Assembly: GCF_030519475.1 (NCBI RefSeq)
Contig: NZ_JAUMKD010000001.1
Location: 62,001-126,000, forward strand
Direction: 5' to 3'
Length of the DNA stretch: 64,000 nucleotides
Origin: Micromonospora sp. C28SCA-DRY-2
GTDB taxonomy: Bacteria > Actinomycetota > Actinomycetes > Mycobacteriales > Micromonosporaceae
Shown: positions 37,745 through 46,620 of the stretch, one piece after another
Layout: each line of letters begins with the position of its first letter
Numbering within the stretch: the first letter of the stretch is position 1
Made by a program: the position numbers and the translations under genes
The notes under the pieces: generated by a model
What the model saw: the letters and a program-made list of their open reading frames with translations, nothing else
What the model was told of the DNA's origin: nothing
Database searches by the model: none

Positions 37745-38349
37745 CCGTCCACCTGCTGATCTCCGCCGGACGCGGCCCGCGGGAGTGCGCCTGGGCGCTG
37801 GGTCGGCTGCTGCGCCGGCTGGAAGCCGACGCCACCCGGCACGGCCTGACCACCGGTCGACTCCGGACGGTGCCGGGCGACCGGCGCGACACCTACCGGT
37901 CGGTCCTGATCCGGATCGCCGGCGCCGGCGCGGAGCCGTTCGCCGCGTCGTGGACCGGAACCCTGTGCTGGCAGGCGCCGAGCCCGTACCGGCCGAGCGC
38001 CGGCCGGAAGAACTGGTACGTGATCGCCCACCCGTGCCCGCTCGACGCCCCGACCACGACGTTCACCGAAGCGGACGTCGACATCGTGGCCTGCCGCACC
38101 GGCGGCCCCGGCGGCCAGCACCGGAACAAGGTCAGCACGGCGGTGCGGGCGACCCACCGCCCGTCGGGCCAGGTCGTCGTGGTCGACACCGAACGGCGGT
38201 TCAGCCTCAACCGCCGGATCGCCGTCCAGTTGCTGCGGCAGCGCGTCGAGCGCGGTGACGAGGCGGCCCGGCAGGCGGTCACCGCCGCCCGCTGGCGGGT
38301 CCACGACGAACTCGTCCGCGGCAACCCCACCCGGGTCGAACGCCCGTGA
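37741..38349 (+). CDS. prfH: Peptide chain release factor H homologue
   Basis: 202-aa stand-alone catalytic release factor. It has RTGGPGGQHRNKVSTAVRATH with the GGQ tripeptide (residues 124-126) but no stop-codon-recognition (PxT/SPF) domain, as expected for PrfH, which works on ribosomes with a damaged decoding centre. Starts at GTG inside the rtcB stop (GTGA). The basic C-terminus resembles class I release-factor tails. The pair is likely a defence against colicin-E3-like or ribosome-cutting toxins. Confidence 0.92.
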   Translation: MTVHLLISAGRGPRECAWALGRLLRRLEADATRHGLTTGRLRTVPGDRRDTYRSVLIRIAGAGAEPFAASWTGTLCWQAPSPYRPSAGRKNWYVIAHPCPLDAPTTTFTEADVDIVACRTGGPGGQHRNKVSTAVRATHRPSGQVVVVDTERRFSLNRRIAVQLLRQRVERGDEAARQAVTAARWRVHDELVRGNPTRVERP

Positions 38350-38367
38350 CCGCCGGCGCGCCGGTCG

Positions 38368-39645
38368 TCAGTGCGCCGCCACGACGATCGGCTCCGACCC
38401 CAGCTCGGCCAGCCGGGCCGGCCGGACCACCACGAGCAGCACCGCCGTCGCGGCGACCATGCCACCGGCCACCACCAGGGCCATCGCCACCGCGCCGGTG
38501 CCCAGCACGCCCACCAGCGGCGCGGCCAGCGCGCCGACGCCGAACTGCACGGCGCCGAGCAGCGCGGACGCGGTTCCGGCCGCCTCCCCGTGCCGGGACA
38601 GCGCCAGGGCCGGCGCGTTCGGCATCGCCAGGCCCGCGGCGGCGAGCACCACCCAGAGCGACACCAGCAGGCTCGGCAGCCCGCCGAACCCGGTGGCGGC
38701 GACGGCGAGCAGCGCCAGCCCCGCCGCGGTCCCCACGCCCAGGGCCACGACGAGGATCCGCTGCGGCGGATGGCGGCGCAGCAGCCGTACGTTGAACTGG
38801 GTCGCCGCGATCAGCCCGACCGCCCCGGCGCCGAAGGCCAGGCCGAACTGCTGCTCGTCCAGCCCGTACTGCTCCTGGAGCACGAACGACGACCCGGCCA
38901 CGTAGGCGAACAGGGCCGCCATGGCCAGTCCGGCGACCAGGACCAGGCCCACGAAGGTCCGGTCCCGCAGCAGCGAGCGGTAGACGGCGACCGTCGCGGC
39001 CACCCCGGCGGGCCGGCGCCGATCGGCCGGCAGCGTCTCCCGGAGGCCGAGGGCGGCGACCACGACGAGCAGCACCCCGAACGCCGCCAGGGCCACGAAC
39101 ACGCCGCGCCAGTCGGTCCAGCGCAGCAGCCCGCCGCCCAGGGTCGGCGCGAGGATCGGCGCGGCTCCCATCACCAGCAGCAGCCGGGAGAGCAGCCGGG
39201 CGAAGGCCGCGCCGCTGAACAGGTCGCGGACCACCGCCATGGCGACCACCGAGGCGGCCGCGACGCCGAGGCCCTGCACCACCCGCAGGACACCGAGCAC
39301 GGTGACGTTCGGTGCGACGACGCAGAGCAGCGACGCCACGACGTGCAGCGCGATGCCGGCGATCAGCGGTTTGCGGCGGCCGACGGCGTCGGACAGCGGG
39401 CCGATCAGCAACTGGCCGAGGGCGAGGCCCGCCAGGGTGCCGGTGAGGGTCAGCTGGACCGCCGCCGACGTGGTGTGGAAGTCGGCGACGATCGCGGGCA
39501 GCGCCGGCAGGTACATGTCGATCGTCAACGGTCCGACCGCGATCAGCGACCCGAGCACGAGGACCAGCCGCAGGCGCTGCCGGGTGCTCATCAGGTCACC
39601 GGGCGTCGGCGGGGCCGCCTCCGGAACCTCGACGACGGCGCTCAT
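38368..39645 (-). CDS. Bcr/CflA-type multidrug efflux MFS transporter
   Basis: 425 aa with 12 transmembrane helices. The Bcr/CflA signature is visible at the N-terminus, LVLGSLIAVGPLTIDMYLPALPAIVADFHTTSAAVQLTLTG, followed by the loop motif GPLSDAVGRRKPLIAG and VVQGLGVAAASVVAMAVVRDLFSG. It exports drugs by proton antiport; substrate unknown. The ATG at 39645 is used; ATG 39591 (MSTRQRLRL), with GGTGA upstream, is a good alternative and would remove a non-membrane N-terminal tail. It converges on prfH. Confidence 0.9.
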   Translation of the reverse strand: MSAVVEVPEAAPPTPGDLMSTRQRLRLVLVLGSLIAVGPLTIDMYLPALPAIVADFHTTSAAVQLTLTGTLAGLALGQLLIGPLSDAVGRRKPLIAGIALHVVASLLCVVAPNVTVLGVLRVVQGLGVAAASVVAMAVVRDLFSGAAFARLLSRLLLVMGAAPILAPTLGGGLLRWTDWRGVFVALAAFGVLLVVVAALGLRETLPADRRRPAGVAATVAVYRSLLRDRTFVGLVLVAGLAMAALFAYVAGSSFVLQEQYGLDEQQFGLAFGAGAVGLIAATQFNVRLLRRHPPQRILVVALGVGTAAGLALLAVAATGFGGLPSLLVSLWVVLAAAGLAMPNAPALALSRHGEAAGTASALLGAVQFGVGALAAPLVGVLGTGAVAMALVVAGGMVAATAVLLVVVRPARLAELGSEPIVVAAH

Positions 39646-39813
39646 CGGGTCGATTCCGGGCGGTCGGCGGGCAGTCGGGCGGGAAACAGCTCAGGAGTCA
39701 CACCTGACTCCAAATCCGGATCCGATGATCTGATTCCCGGTCCGACCCGAGGTAACGCAGGTCACAGCGCGAGCGCCCGCCCCCGAGCGGACCCTCCCGG
39801 TCCGGCCGCCGCG

Positions 39814-41475
39814 TCAGCCGGCGACCGCGGCCGGCGCGCTGAGCCCGCCCTCGTTCCCGCTGCGGTCCAGGCCGGACACGCAGTAGGTGAGCGGCCCCCG
39901 GGCCGGGGCGGTGCGGTCGACCCAGCCGGTGTCCCGGGTGGTGCCGACGAGCCGGGCGGCGTCGCCGTCCACCCGGTAGACGGCGAAGCTGGTCGCGCCG
40001 TCGCCGCGCCAGGCCAGCTCGACACCGCCGCCGTCCGCCCGCCGCGTCCCGGTGACCGTCGGGGCGGCCGGGGGCGCCGCCGGCAGCTGCGCCATCGTGG
40101 GCAGCAGCGCCGGGCCCGCGTAGTGCGCCGCGCGATAGCGGCTCACCGCGCCGAGCTTGTCGGCGCGCACCTGCTTGGCGCTGAAGTGCACGCTCCCGTG
40201 CACGCCGTGCCGGCGGTTGAGGGCGAGCTGGCGGTCCAGCTCGGCCGGGTCGCGCCAGGCGCCGCGCTCGCCCACCCGGTAGTCGGCCTGGCCGATGTAG
40301 AGCTGCACCCGGGTGCCCTTCACCGTGGCCGTCCACCACGGCAGCAGCTTGGCGTAGTCGGCCTTGTCGAACCCGATGTGCCAGTAGAGCTGCGGTACGA
40401 CGTAGTCCAGCCACTGCTCGCGTACCCAGAGCCGGGTGTCGGCGTAGATGGCGTCGTAGCTCTGCAACCCGGCGGTGGCCGAGCCGGCGGGGTCGGTGCG
40501 CTTGTTGCGCCAGATGCCGAACGGGCTGATGCCGAACTTCACCCACGGCTTGATCGCCTTGATCCGCTCGCTCATCTCGCGGACCAGCGTGTTCACGTTG
40601 TGCCGGCGCCAGGCGTGCTTGTCCGGGAAGCCCCGGCCGTACCGGGCGAACGCCGCGTCGTCCGGGAAGTCCTGCCCGGCCTCCGGGTACGGGTAGAAGA
40701 AGTCGTCGAAGTGCACCCCGTCGACGTCGTAGCGGCGGACCGCCTCCAGCATCGAGTCCTCGACGAACGCGCGCGCCTGCGGGATGCCCGGGTTGAAGTA
40801 GAGGCGGCTGCCGGGTCGGTCGGCGCTGGGATAGGTCACCACCCAGTCGCGGTGCCGCCGCAGCGGATGGGTCGGCGCCAACTGGTCCAGCCGGGGGCCG
40901 GGCCCGCCCACGGTGGCCGGCTGCCCGCCCCGGTACGGGTTGAACCAGGCGTGGAACTCCAGGTTGCGGGCGTGCGCCTCGGCGACCATGAACTCCATCG
41001 GGTCCCAGCCCGGGTCGCGGCCGTCGCGGCGGCCGGTCAGCCACTCCGACCAGGGCGCGTAGCTGGACGGCCAGAGCGCGTCCCCGCTCGGCCGCACGTG
41101 CACGAAGACCGCGTTGTGGTTGTTGCGCACGGCCAGGTCCAGCCAGGCCCGGAACTCGGCCTGCACGGTCGCGGTCGGCAGCCCGCGCCGGCTCGGCCAG
41201 TCGATGTTGTTCACCGTCGTGATCCACATGCCGCGCAGCTCGCGGGGCGCCCCGGCCGCCCGTCCCGCGCAGTCGCGGGCGCCGCCCGCCGGGTCCGGCG
41301 CCACGCCGACGACGGCGGCGTCACCGCGCGCCCGCGTACCGCCGTCGCCGTCGACCCGGTCCCGCAGCGACCAGGCGCCGGCCCCCACCGCCACGGCGAG
41401 CGCGACGGCCACCGCGACCGGCGTCCTGGTACGACGGCGGTGGGTGGCGGGAGCGGACGGGTCGGGGCCGGGCAT
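39814..41475 (-). CDS. Family-10-like glycoside hydrolase (GHL10/FenI type), membrane-anchored or secreted
   Basis: 553 aa. A basic N-terminus and hydrophobic segment (TPVAVAVALAVAVGAGAWS) act as signal or anchor. The TIM-barrel GHL10 domain contains ELRGMWITTVNNIDWPS, FVHVRPSGDALWPSSYAPWSEWLTG, AWFNPYRGG, DVDGVHFDDFFYPYPE and GISPFGIWRN, all typical of the family (glycosyl hydrolase-like 10). A fibronectin-III-like domain (about 470-553, APTVTGTRRADGGGVELAW ... TYCVSGLDRSGNEG) closes the protein. Likely peptidoglycan- or envelope-polysaccharide-directed; substrate not known. ATG at 41475. Confidence 0.85.
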   Translation of the reverse strand: MPGPDPSAPATHRRRTRTPVAVAVALAVAVGAGAWSLRDRVDGDGGTRARGDAAVVGVAPDPAGGARDCAGRAAGAPRELRGMWITTVNNIDWPSRRGLPTATVQAEFRAWLDLAVRNNHNAVFVHVRPSGDALWPSSYAPWSEWLTGRRDGRDPGWDPMEFMVAEAHARNLEFHAWFNPYRGGQPATVGGPGPRLDQLAPTHPLRRHRDWVVTYPSADRPGSRLYFNPGIPQARAFVEDSMLEAVRRYDVDGVHFDDFFYPYPEAGQDFPDDAAFARYGRGFPDKHAWRRHNVNTLVREMSERIKAIKPWVKFGISPFGIWRNKRTDPAGSATAGLQSYDAIYADTRLWVREQWLDYVVPQLYWHIGFDKADYAKLLPWWTATVKGTRVQLYIGQADYRVGERGAWRDPAELDRQLALNRRHGVHGSVHFSAKQVRADKLGAVSRYRAAHYAGPALLPTMAQLPAAPPAAPTVTGTRRADGGGVELAWRGDGATSFAVYRVDGDAARLVGTTRDTGWVDRTAPARGPLTYCVSGLDRSGNEGGLSAPAAVAG

Positions 41476-41560
41476 CGCCCCAGTCTGCCCAGCCCGGACC
41501 GCCGGGTGAACAGCCGGGCCCATTACTTAACGATCAGCTAAGCCGCCGCCGGGCCGGAAC

Positions 41561-41580
41561 GAGGCGCCGGCCGGCGCCTC
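41561..41580 (-). terminator. Perfect 20-base palindrome at the end of the BASS gene
   Basis: GAGGCGCCGG/CCGGCGCCTC, overlapping the stop codon region of the downstream-oriented carrier gene. Confidence 0.55.
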
Positions 41581-42469
41581 AGGCGGTGGCGGATTCGGTC
41601 GACGGGGCGACGGACCGGCCGCGGGTCACCAGGTAGCCGAAGCCCGCCGCGGTGAAGAACATGACGATGCCGTAGACGGCCCCCGGGATCGCCATCTGCG
41701 TGCTGTCCAGCAGCGCCGGGCTGAGCGCGATCGTGATGGCCAGGGTGCTGTTGTGGATGCCGATCTCGAAGCCGGCCGCCGTCGCGGCCCGCCGGTCGAC
41801 CCCGGCCAGCCGCGGCACGCCGTATCCGATCGCGAGGCTCAGCAGGTTGAACGCGAGCACGGCCAGGCCGACCGAGACGAAGTAGTCGGCGATGTTGTCC
41901 CGTTCGCCGAGCACCGCGCCGGCGATCACCGCGACCAGCACGACGACGGACAGGATCCGGACCGGACGGTCCAGCCGCTCCGCGACCCGCGGCGCCCGGG
42001 CCCGGACCAGCATGCCGATCGCGACCGGGACGAGCACGATGGCGAAGACCTGGAGCACCTTGTCGAACTGGAGGCCGATGCTCCGCCCGTCGGCCAGGAA
42101 GTGCCCGGCGGCGAGGTTGACCACGATCGGCAGGGTGAACACGGCGAGCACCGAGTTGACGGCGGTCAGGGTGATGTTCAGGGCCACGTGCCCGCCGAAC
42201 AGGTGACTGTAGAGGTTGGCGGTGGTGCCGCCGGGTGAGGCGGCCAGCAGCATCATCCCGACGGCCAGTTCCGGCGCCAGGTCGAAGGCGAGCACCAGCG
42301 CGAAGCAGAGCGCCGGCAGCAGCAGCACCTGGCACACCAGCGCGATGACGGCCGCCTTCGGGTGGTGGGCCACCCGCCGGAAGTCGTCGACGGTCAGCCC
42401 GAGACCCAGGCCGAGCATGATGATGCCGAGGGCGATGGGCAGTCCGATCAGGGTCAGGGCCGAGTCCAT
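41579..42469 (-). CDS. Bile acid:sodium symporter (BASS) family carrier
   Basis: 296 aa with nine or ten membrane helices. GIIMLGLGLGLTVDDFRRVAHHPKAA and MMLLAASPGGTTANLYSHLFGGHVALNITLTAVNSVLAVFTLPI (the ASPGGxxSN-like Na+-site loop) and GFEIGIHNSTLAITIALS are BASS-family hallmarks. Substrates of bacterial members include pantoate, keto-acids and organic anions, so the specific one is open. Alone on its strand; the chitinase gene is divergent at 42628. Confidence 0.88.
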   Translation of the reverse strand: MDSALTLIGLPIALGIIMLGLGLGLTVDDFRRVAHHPKAAVIALVCQVLLLPALCFALVLAFDLAPELAVGMMLLAASPGGTTANLYSHLFGGHVALNITLTAVNSVLAVFTLPIVVNLAAGHFLADGRSIGLQFDKVLQVFAIVLVPVAIGMLVRARAPRVAERLDRPVRILSVVVLVAVIAGAVLGERDNIADYFVSVGLAVLAFNLLSLAIGYGVPRLAGVDRRAATAAGFEIGIHNSTLAITIALSPALLDSTQMAIPGAVYGIVMFFTAAGFGYLVTRGRSVAPSTESATA

Positions 42470-42581
42470 GACACGACATGGTCACCGCCCGGTAACACGC
42501 TCACAATCCCCCGTGCGGCCGGCCGCGGGCGACCTCAGGGCTCTTGACCGCCGGCGACGATCCGCTTAGCTTCATCGATCA

Positions 42582-42602
42582 GAAAGGTGTCTTAACTAAT
42601 TC
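42582..42602 (+). promoter_or_regulatory. A/T-rich element upstream of GH18 chitinase 1
   Basis: GAAAGGTGTCTTAACTAATT. It resembles the elements before the two other chitinase genes in this window (shared core AAAG-T-T-N3-TAAC). It ends 25 bases before the start codon. See the finding on the shared chitinase element. Confidence 0.5.
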
Positions 42603-42627
42603 AGCCGCGTCCCTCCCGGGAGTGCCG

Positions 42628-43968
42628 ATGCGACCATTCCGCCACCGCCGTCTCACCGCCCTCGCCGCCCTGGCGACCGTGCTGGTCGCCGCCGCCCCGC
42701 CGACCGCGGCGAGCGCGGGTGACGGCGGGAAGCGCCCCGGGTACCACCGGGTCGGCTACTTCACCCAGTGGGGCATCTACGGCCGGGCCTTCCCGGTCAA
42801 GAAGCTCGACACCTCCGGGGCGGCCAGCCGGCTCACCCACGTCAACTACGCCTTCGGCAACGTCAGCGAGGACGGTCGCTGCTATGTGGACGGCGGGCCG
42901 GGCGAGGGCGACGCCTGGGCCGACTACCAGCGTCCGGTCCCGGCGGAGGAGAGCGTCGACGGCGTCGCCGACGCCTGGGGCGAACCGCTCAACGGCAACT
43001 TCGGCCAGTTGGCCAAGCTGAAGGCCCGGCACCCCGACCTGAAGGTGATGATCTCACTGGGCGGCTGGAGCTGGTCGACGTACTTCTCGAACGCCGCCCG
43101 CACCGACGCCTCCCGCAAGGCGTTCGTCGCCTCCTGCATCGACCTCTACCTCAAGGGCAACCTGCCGATCCTCGACGGCGGCAGCGGCGGCCCCGGATCC
43201 GCCGCCGGGGTGTTCGACGGCATCGACCTGGACTGGGAGTGGCCGAACTGGCCGGGCGAGCCGGGCAACGTGGTCCGCCCGGAGGACCGGGAGAACTTCA
43301 CCAAGCTGCTCGCCGAGTTCCGCCGGCAGCTCGACGCGTACGGCCGGCAGACCCGCAAGCACTACCCGCTGACCGCCTTCCTGCCGGCCAACCCGGCCGC
43401 CATGGACGCCGGATTCGAGGGCCGCAAGATCTTCCGGTACCTGGACTTCGCCACCGTGCAGGGCTACGACTTCCACGGCACCTGGGAGCGGGTGACCAAC
43501 CAGCAGTCGGCGCTGCGGGTGCCGGCGGGTGCGCCGGACAACCCGGACTTCTCCGTGGAGGTGGCGATCGACGGCTGGATCGCCCGCGGCGCCCCGCGCG
43601 GCAAGCTGGTCCTCGGCATCCCGTACTACGGCCAGGGCTGGACCGGCGTCACCGGCGGGGGCAACGGCCTGTTCCAGCCCGCCGCCGGGCCCGCGCCGGC
43701 CACCCACGCCCCCGGGTTCGAGGACTACAAGCAGCTCAAGACCCTGCCCGGCAAGGGCTACACCGTCCACCGCGACCTGCGCGCCGGGCACGCCTGGCTG
43801 TTCGACGGTACGACCTTCTGGACGTACGACGATCCGGCGGTGGTGCTGCAGAAGACGCTGTACATCCGGCGGGCCGGGCTGGGCGGAGCGATGGTCTGGT
43901 CGCTGGACGGCGACGACGACAACGCCACGCTGACCAAGACGATCGGCCTGGGGCTCGGGACGCGGTAG
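42628..43968 (+). CDS. Secreted GH18 chitinase
   Basis: 446 aa. A Sec signal peptide (MRPFRHRRLTALAALATVLVAAAPPTAASA) precedes a single GH18 TIM barrel: VGYFTQWGIYGR, LTHVNYAFGNV, KVMISLGGWSWSTYFSNAA, catalytic FDGIDLDWEWP (DxxDxDxE, catalytic E204), ATVQGYDFHGTWE and GAMVWSLDGDD. It has the alpha+beta insertion typical of exo-acting bacterial subfamily A. No carbohydrate-binding module. ATG at 42628 has GGGAG five bases upstream. Chitin to GlcNAc oligomers, extracellular. Confidence 0.95.
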   Translation: MRPFRHRRLTALAALATVLVAAAPPTAASAGDGGKRPGYHRVGYFTQWGIYGRAFPVKKLDTSGAASRLTHVNYAFGNVSEDGRCYVDGGPGEGDAWADYQRPVPAEESVDGVADAWGEPLNGNFGQLAKLKARHPDLKVMISLGGWSWSTYFSNAARTDASRKAFVASCIDLYLKGNLPILDGGSGGPGSAAGVFDGIDLDWEWPNWPGEPGNVVRPEDRENFTKLLAEFRRQLDAYGRQTRKHYPLTAFLPANPAAMDAGFEGRKIFRYLDFATVQGYDFHGTWERVTNQQSALRVPAGAPDNPDFSVEVAIDGWIARGAPRGKLVLGIPYYGQGWTGVTGGGNGLFQPAAGPAPATHAPGFEDYKQLKTLPGKGYTVHRDLRAGHAWLFDGTTFWTYDDPAVVLQKTLYIRRAGLGGAMVWSLDGDDDNATLTKTIGLGLGTR

Positions 43969-44020
43969 CCGCACCCGGTCCACCCGGCGATCCCCCACCG
44001 GCCCGCCGCCGCACCGCCCG

Positions 44021-44082
44021 GCGGGCCGGTGGCGTCCGGCGGAGTCGCCCCGGCGGGCCGGTGGCGTCCGGCGGAGTCGCCC
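44021..44082. repeat. Two 32-bp tandem repeats, GC-rich
   Basis: Two near-identical 32-base copies starting GCGGGCCGGTGGCGTCCGGC in the gap downstream of chitinase 1. Noncoding, probably slippage. Confidence 0.8.
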
Positions 44083-44098
44083 CGGCGACCTGCCGGGA

Positions 44099-44188
44099 CC
44101 GCTCGGGCCGGAGCCCCTCAGGCCGGGGCCGCTCGGGCCGGGGCCGCTCGGACCCGGGTCGCTCGGGCCGGGGGCGTTCAGGCCGGGG
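44099..44188. repeat. Six 15-bp tandem repeats ending in the MmcQ gene
   Basis: Six degenerate copies of CCGCTCGGGCCGGGG with period 15. The last copies run into the 3' end of the convergent MmcQ/YjbR gene, so its C-terminus may be repeat-derived. Confidence 0.75.
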
Positions 44189-44573
44189 TCGGGCTGGACG
44201 GGTCGGCGTGGTCGTCGAGGTCGGCGCGGAGCGCGTCCGGTGCGCGCATCCGCCACGCGTCGGTGACGAGTTCGTGCAGGCGTGCCACGCTCACCTCGGC
44301 TAGCCGCACCATGACCAGCGGCAACCCGTCGTAGGCGGGCGTGGTGAAGAACAGCTCCGGCTCGCCGAGCAGGAGGGCCTGCTTCTCCGCCTCGTCGCCG
44401 ACGTACAGCACCGCGATGTCGGTCCGGATGACCCGCGGCCGGCCCGGCCGGCGCTCCGGATAGGACCAGACGAAGCCCTTGTCGGCCACCCGGAAGTCGA
44501 AACCCTCGCTGTCGATCTCGACCACGTGCGGCAGGGCGAGGGCCAGGCGGCGGACGTCGTCCGCGTCAGCCAT
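44178..44573 (-). CDS. MmcQ/YjbR family DNA-binding-like protein
   Basis: 131 aa. The order ALALPHVVEID, FRVADKGFVWSYPE, the DIAVLYVGDEAEKQALLLGEPELFFTTPAYDG segment and VRLAEVSVARLHELVTDAWRMRAP match the small CyaY-like-fold MmcQ/YjbR family. Function unknown. ATG at 44573; weak ribosome site. The C-terminus (DDHADPSSPTPA) lies in tandem repeats. Confidence 0.8.
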   Translation of the reverse strand: MADADDVRRLALALPHVVEIDSEGFDFRVADKGFVWSYPERRPGRPRVIRTDIAVLYVGDEAEKQALLLGEPELFFTTPAYDGLPLVMVRLAEVSVARLHELVTDAWRMRAPDALRADLDDHADPSSPTPA

Positions 44574-44656
44574 GGACGTCGCCGCCGGATGTCGCAACCC
44601 GCATGGGCACAGGTTAACCGCCGCGCCGGCCGGGCCCATCCCGCGTCCTCGGCGGC

Positions 44657-45115
44657 TCAGGGTCGCGGGATCTCCAGCGCGCGAAGCGGGTCGCCGCCGT
44701 CGACGAAGAGCCGGGCGTCCGCGGTGGTCGCCATCGCGATCCGTCGCAACGCCCGCCGGCCCGCCTCGGGGTGCCGCCCGTCGAGCGCGCCGACCCGGAC
44801 GGCGAACACCAGGTCGTACGGCTCCTCGTCCGGGCCCAGCACGAGGTCCTCCGCCGCGACTTGGCGGACGCTCATCCGGCCCGAGCGGATCTCGGCCGCC
44901 GCCGCGGCCCGCGCCTGCGCGACGGCGCTGGCGGACCTGTCGATGGCCAGGATGTGGCCGGTGGCGAGGCGGGCGGCGACCGCTCGGGCCGCCGCGCCCG
45001 GACCGCAGCCGATCTCGAGGACCCGGGAGTCCGGCCGGATCGGCAGCGCGGCCACGATCGCGGCCAGACGGGGCGACAGACGTGCCGGCACGAGCGTCAG
45101 GATAGCGACCCGCAC
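44657..45115 (-). CDS. Class I SAM-dependent methyltransferase
   Basis: About 152 aa from GTG 45115. Motif I VLEIGCGPGAAARAVAARL, acidic ILAIDRSASAVAQA and EPYDLVFAVRVGAL (motif post-II/III) define a small Rossmann methyltransferase. Substrate unknown. The start is unsure: the frame is open to ATG 45184 (MNRRLSINFVKSK), which would run into the chitinase 2 promoter and has no ribosome site; GTG 45091 is also possible. Confidence 0.75.
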   Translation of the reverse strand: MRVAILTLVPARLSPRLAAIVAALPIRPDSRVLEIGCGPGAAARAVAARLATGHILAIDRSASAVAQARAAAAAEIRSGRMSVRQVAAEDLVLGPDEEPYDLVFAVRVGALDGRHPEAGRRALRRIAMATTADARLFVDGGDPLRALEIPRP

Positions 45116-45152
45116 GCGGGTGAAACCCCGCCGAGCACGCCGCCTCTTACTT

Positions 45153-45170
45153 TTAACAAAGTTAATTGAT
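45153..45170 (+). promoter_or_regulatory. A/T-rich element upstream of GH18 chitinase 2
   Basis: TTAACAAAGTTAATTGAT, the clearest copy of the shared chitinase element, ending 31 bases before the start codon. Confidence 0.5.
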
Positions 45171-45201
45171 AGCCTCCGGTTCATCGACGAGGAGGAATGT
45201 C

Positions 45202-46539
45202 ATGGGACTTCGACGGACGATGCCCGCCGTACTGGCCGGCGTGGCACTGGTCGCCGCGCTCGCGGCACTGCCGAGAGTGGACGGCTTCGCCGCGACCACG
45301 ACGGGCCAGCACGACACGCTGGCCGCCTGCACGGCGCCGGCCTGGGCGGAGGGCACCACCTACCCCGCCGGTAGCCGGGTCAGCTACGCGGGCCGGTCGT
45401 ACCAGGCGCTGGTGACCCACACCCCACCACCGGGCGCCGGCTGGAACCCGGCCGCCACCCCCTCGCTGTGGACCGATCTCGGCGCCTGCGACGGCGCGCC
45501 GTCGCCCACGCCCACCGGCACGTCCTCGCCCTCCCCCACCCCGACGCCCACGCCCACCGGGACGAGCACCCCACCCGGCCCGGAGACCTGCGCGGGCAAG
45601 CCGAAGCCGGCCGGCAAGGTGCTCCAGGGCTACTGGGAGAACTGGGACGGAGCCGCTAACGGCGTCCACCCGCCGCTGGGCTGGATCCCGATCACCGACC
45701 CGCGCATCCCCGCGCACGGCTACAACGTGATCAACGCGGCGTTCCCGGTGATCCGCGCCGACGGCACGGTGCTCTGGGAGGACGGCATGGACGCCACGGT
45801 CCGGGTGCCGACCCCCGCCGAGATGTGCCGGGCCAAGGCCGCCGGGCTGACCATCCTGATGTCGATCGGCGGCGCCACCGCCGGGATCGATCTCAGCTCG
45901 TCCGCCGTCGCCGACCGGTTCGTCGCGACCATCGTGCCGATCCTCAAGCGCTACAACTTCGACGGCATCGACATCGACATCGAGACCGGGCTCACCGGCA
46001 GCGGGAACATCGCCCAGCTCTCGGCGTCGCAGGCGAACCTGATCCGGATCATCGACGGGGTGCTGGCGCAGATGCCGCCGACCTTCGGCCTCACCATGGC
46101 GCCGGAGACCGCGTACGTCACCGGCGGCAGCGTCACCTACGGGTCGATCTGGGGCGCGTACCTGCCGATCATCAAGCGGTACGCCGACAACGGGCGGCTC
46201 TGGTGGCTGAACATGCAGTACTACAACGGCAGCATGTACGGCTGCTCCGGTGACTCCTACCCGGCCGGCACCGTGCAGGGGTTCACCGTCCAGACCGACT
46301 GCCTCAACGCCGGCCTGGTCATCCAGGGCACCACCATCCGCGTCCCGTACGACAAGCAGGTCCCCGGCCTGCCGGCGCAACCCGGCGCCGGCGGCGGCCA
46401 CATGGCCCCGGCGACCGTCGCCCAGGCGTGGAACACCTACCGCGGCGGCCTGAAGGGGCTGATGACCTGGTCGCTGAACTGGGACGGGTCGAAGGGCTGG
46501 ACGTTCGGCGACAACGTCAAGGCGCTCCAGGGCCGCTGA
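45202..46539 (+). CDS. Secreted GH18 chitinase with N-terminal CBM5/12
   Basis: 445 aa. Signal peptide (MGLRRTMPAVLAGVALVAALAALPRVDG), then a chitin-binding CBM5/12 (about 42-98: CTAPAWAEGTTYPAGSRVSYAGRSYQALV ... WTDLGACDG), a Pro/Thr/Ser linker with PTPTPT repeats, and a GH18 barrel: LQGYWENWDG, YNVINAAF, LMSIGGATAG, catalytic FDGIDIDIE (D254-E261), GLTMAPETAYV, WWLNMQYYNGSMYGC, GLMTWSLNWDGS. Resembles the bacterial ChiC/ChiD-type enzymes. GGAGG lies six bases before the ATG. Extracellular. Confidence 0.95.
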   Translation: MGLRRTMPAVLAGVALVAALAALPRVDGFAATTTGQHDTLAACTAPAWAEGTTYPAGSRVSYAGRSYQALVTHTPPPGAGWNPAATPSLWTDLGACDGAPSPTPTGTSSPSPTPTPTPTGTSTPPGPETCAGKPKPAGKVLQGYWENWDGAANGVHPPLGWIPITDPRIPAHGYNVINAAFPVIRADGTVLWEDGMDATVRVPTPAEMCRAKAAGLTILMSIGGATAGIDLSSSAVADRFVATIVPILKRYNFDGIDIDIETGLTGSGNIAQLSASQANLIRIIDGVLAQMPPTFGLTMAPETAYVTGGSVTYGSIWGAYLPIIKRYADNGRLWWLNMQYYNGSMYGCSGDSYPAGTVQGFTVQTDCLNAGLVIQGTTIRVPYDKQVPGLPAQPGAGGGHMAPATVAQAWNTYRGGLKGLMTWSLNWDGSKGWTFGDNVKALQGR

Positions 46540-46550
46540 GCCGAGCGTGC

Positions 46551-46584
46551 GGAGGCCAGGGCTCCCGGGGGAGCCCTGGCCTCC
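46551..46584. terminator. Strong bidirectional terminator
   Basis: A perfect 16-base stem (46551-46566 with 46569-46584) between chitinase 2 and the convergent reductase gene. Confidence 0.85.
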
Positions 46585-46620
46585 GCCGCACCGCCCGGGC
46601 GGTCGGCGACGGGCGCCGGC

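Noticed and set aside
44021..44188. CRISPR array
   Set aside because: Repeats are directly adjacent with no unique spacers and no cas genes nearby.
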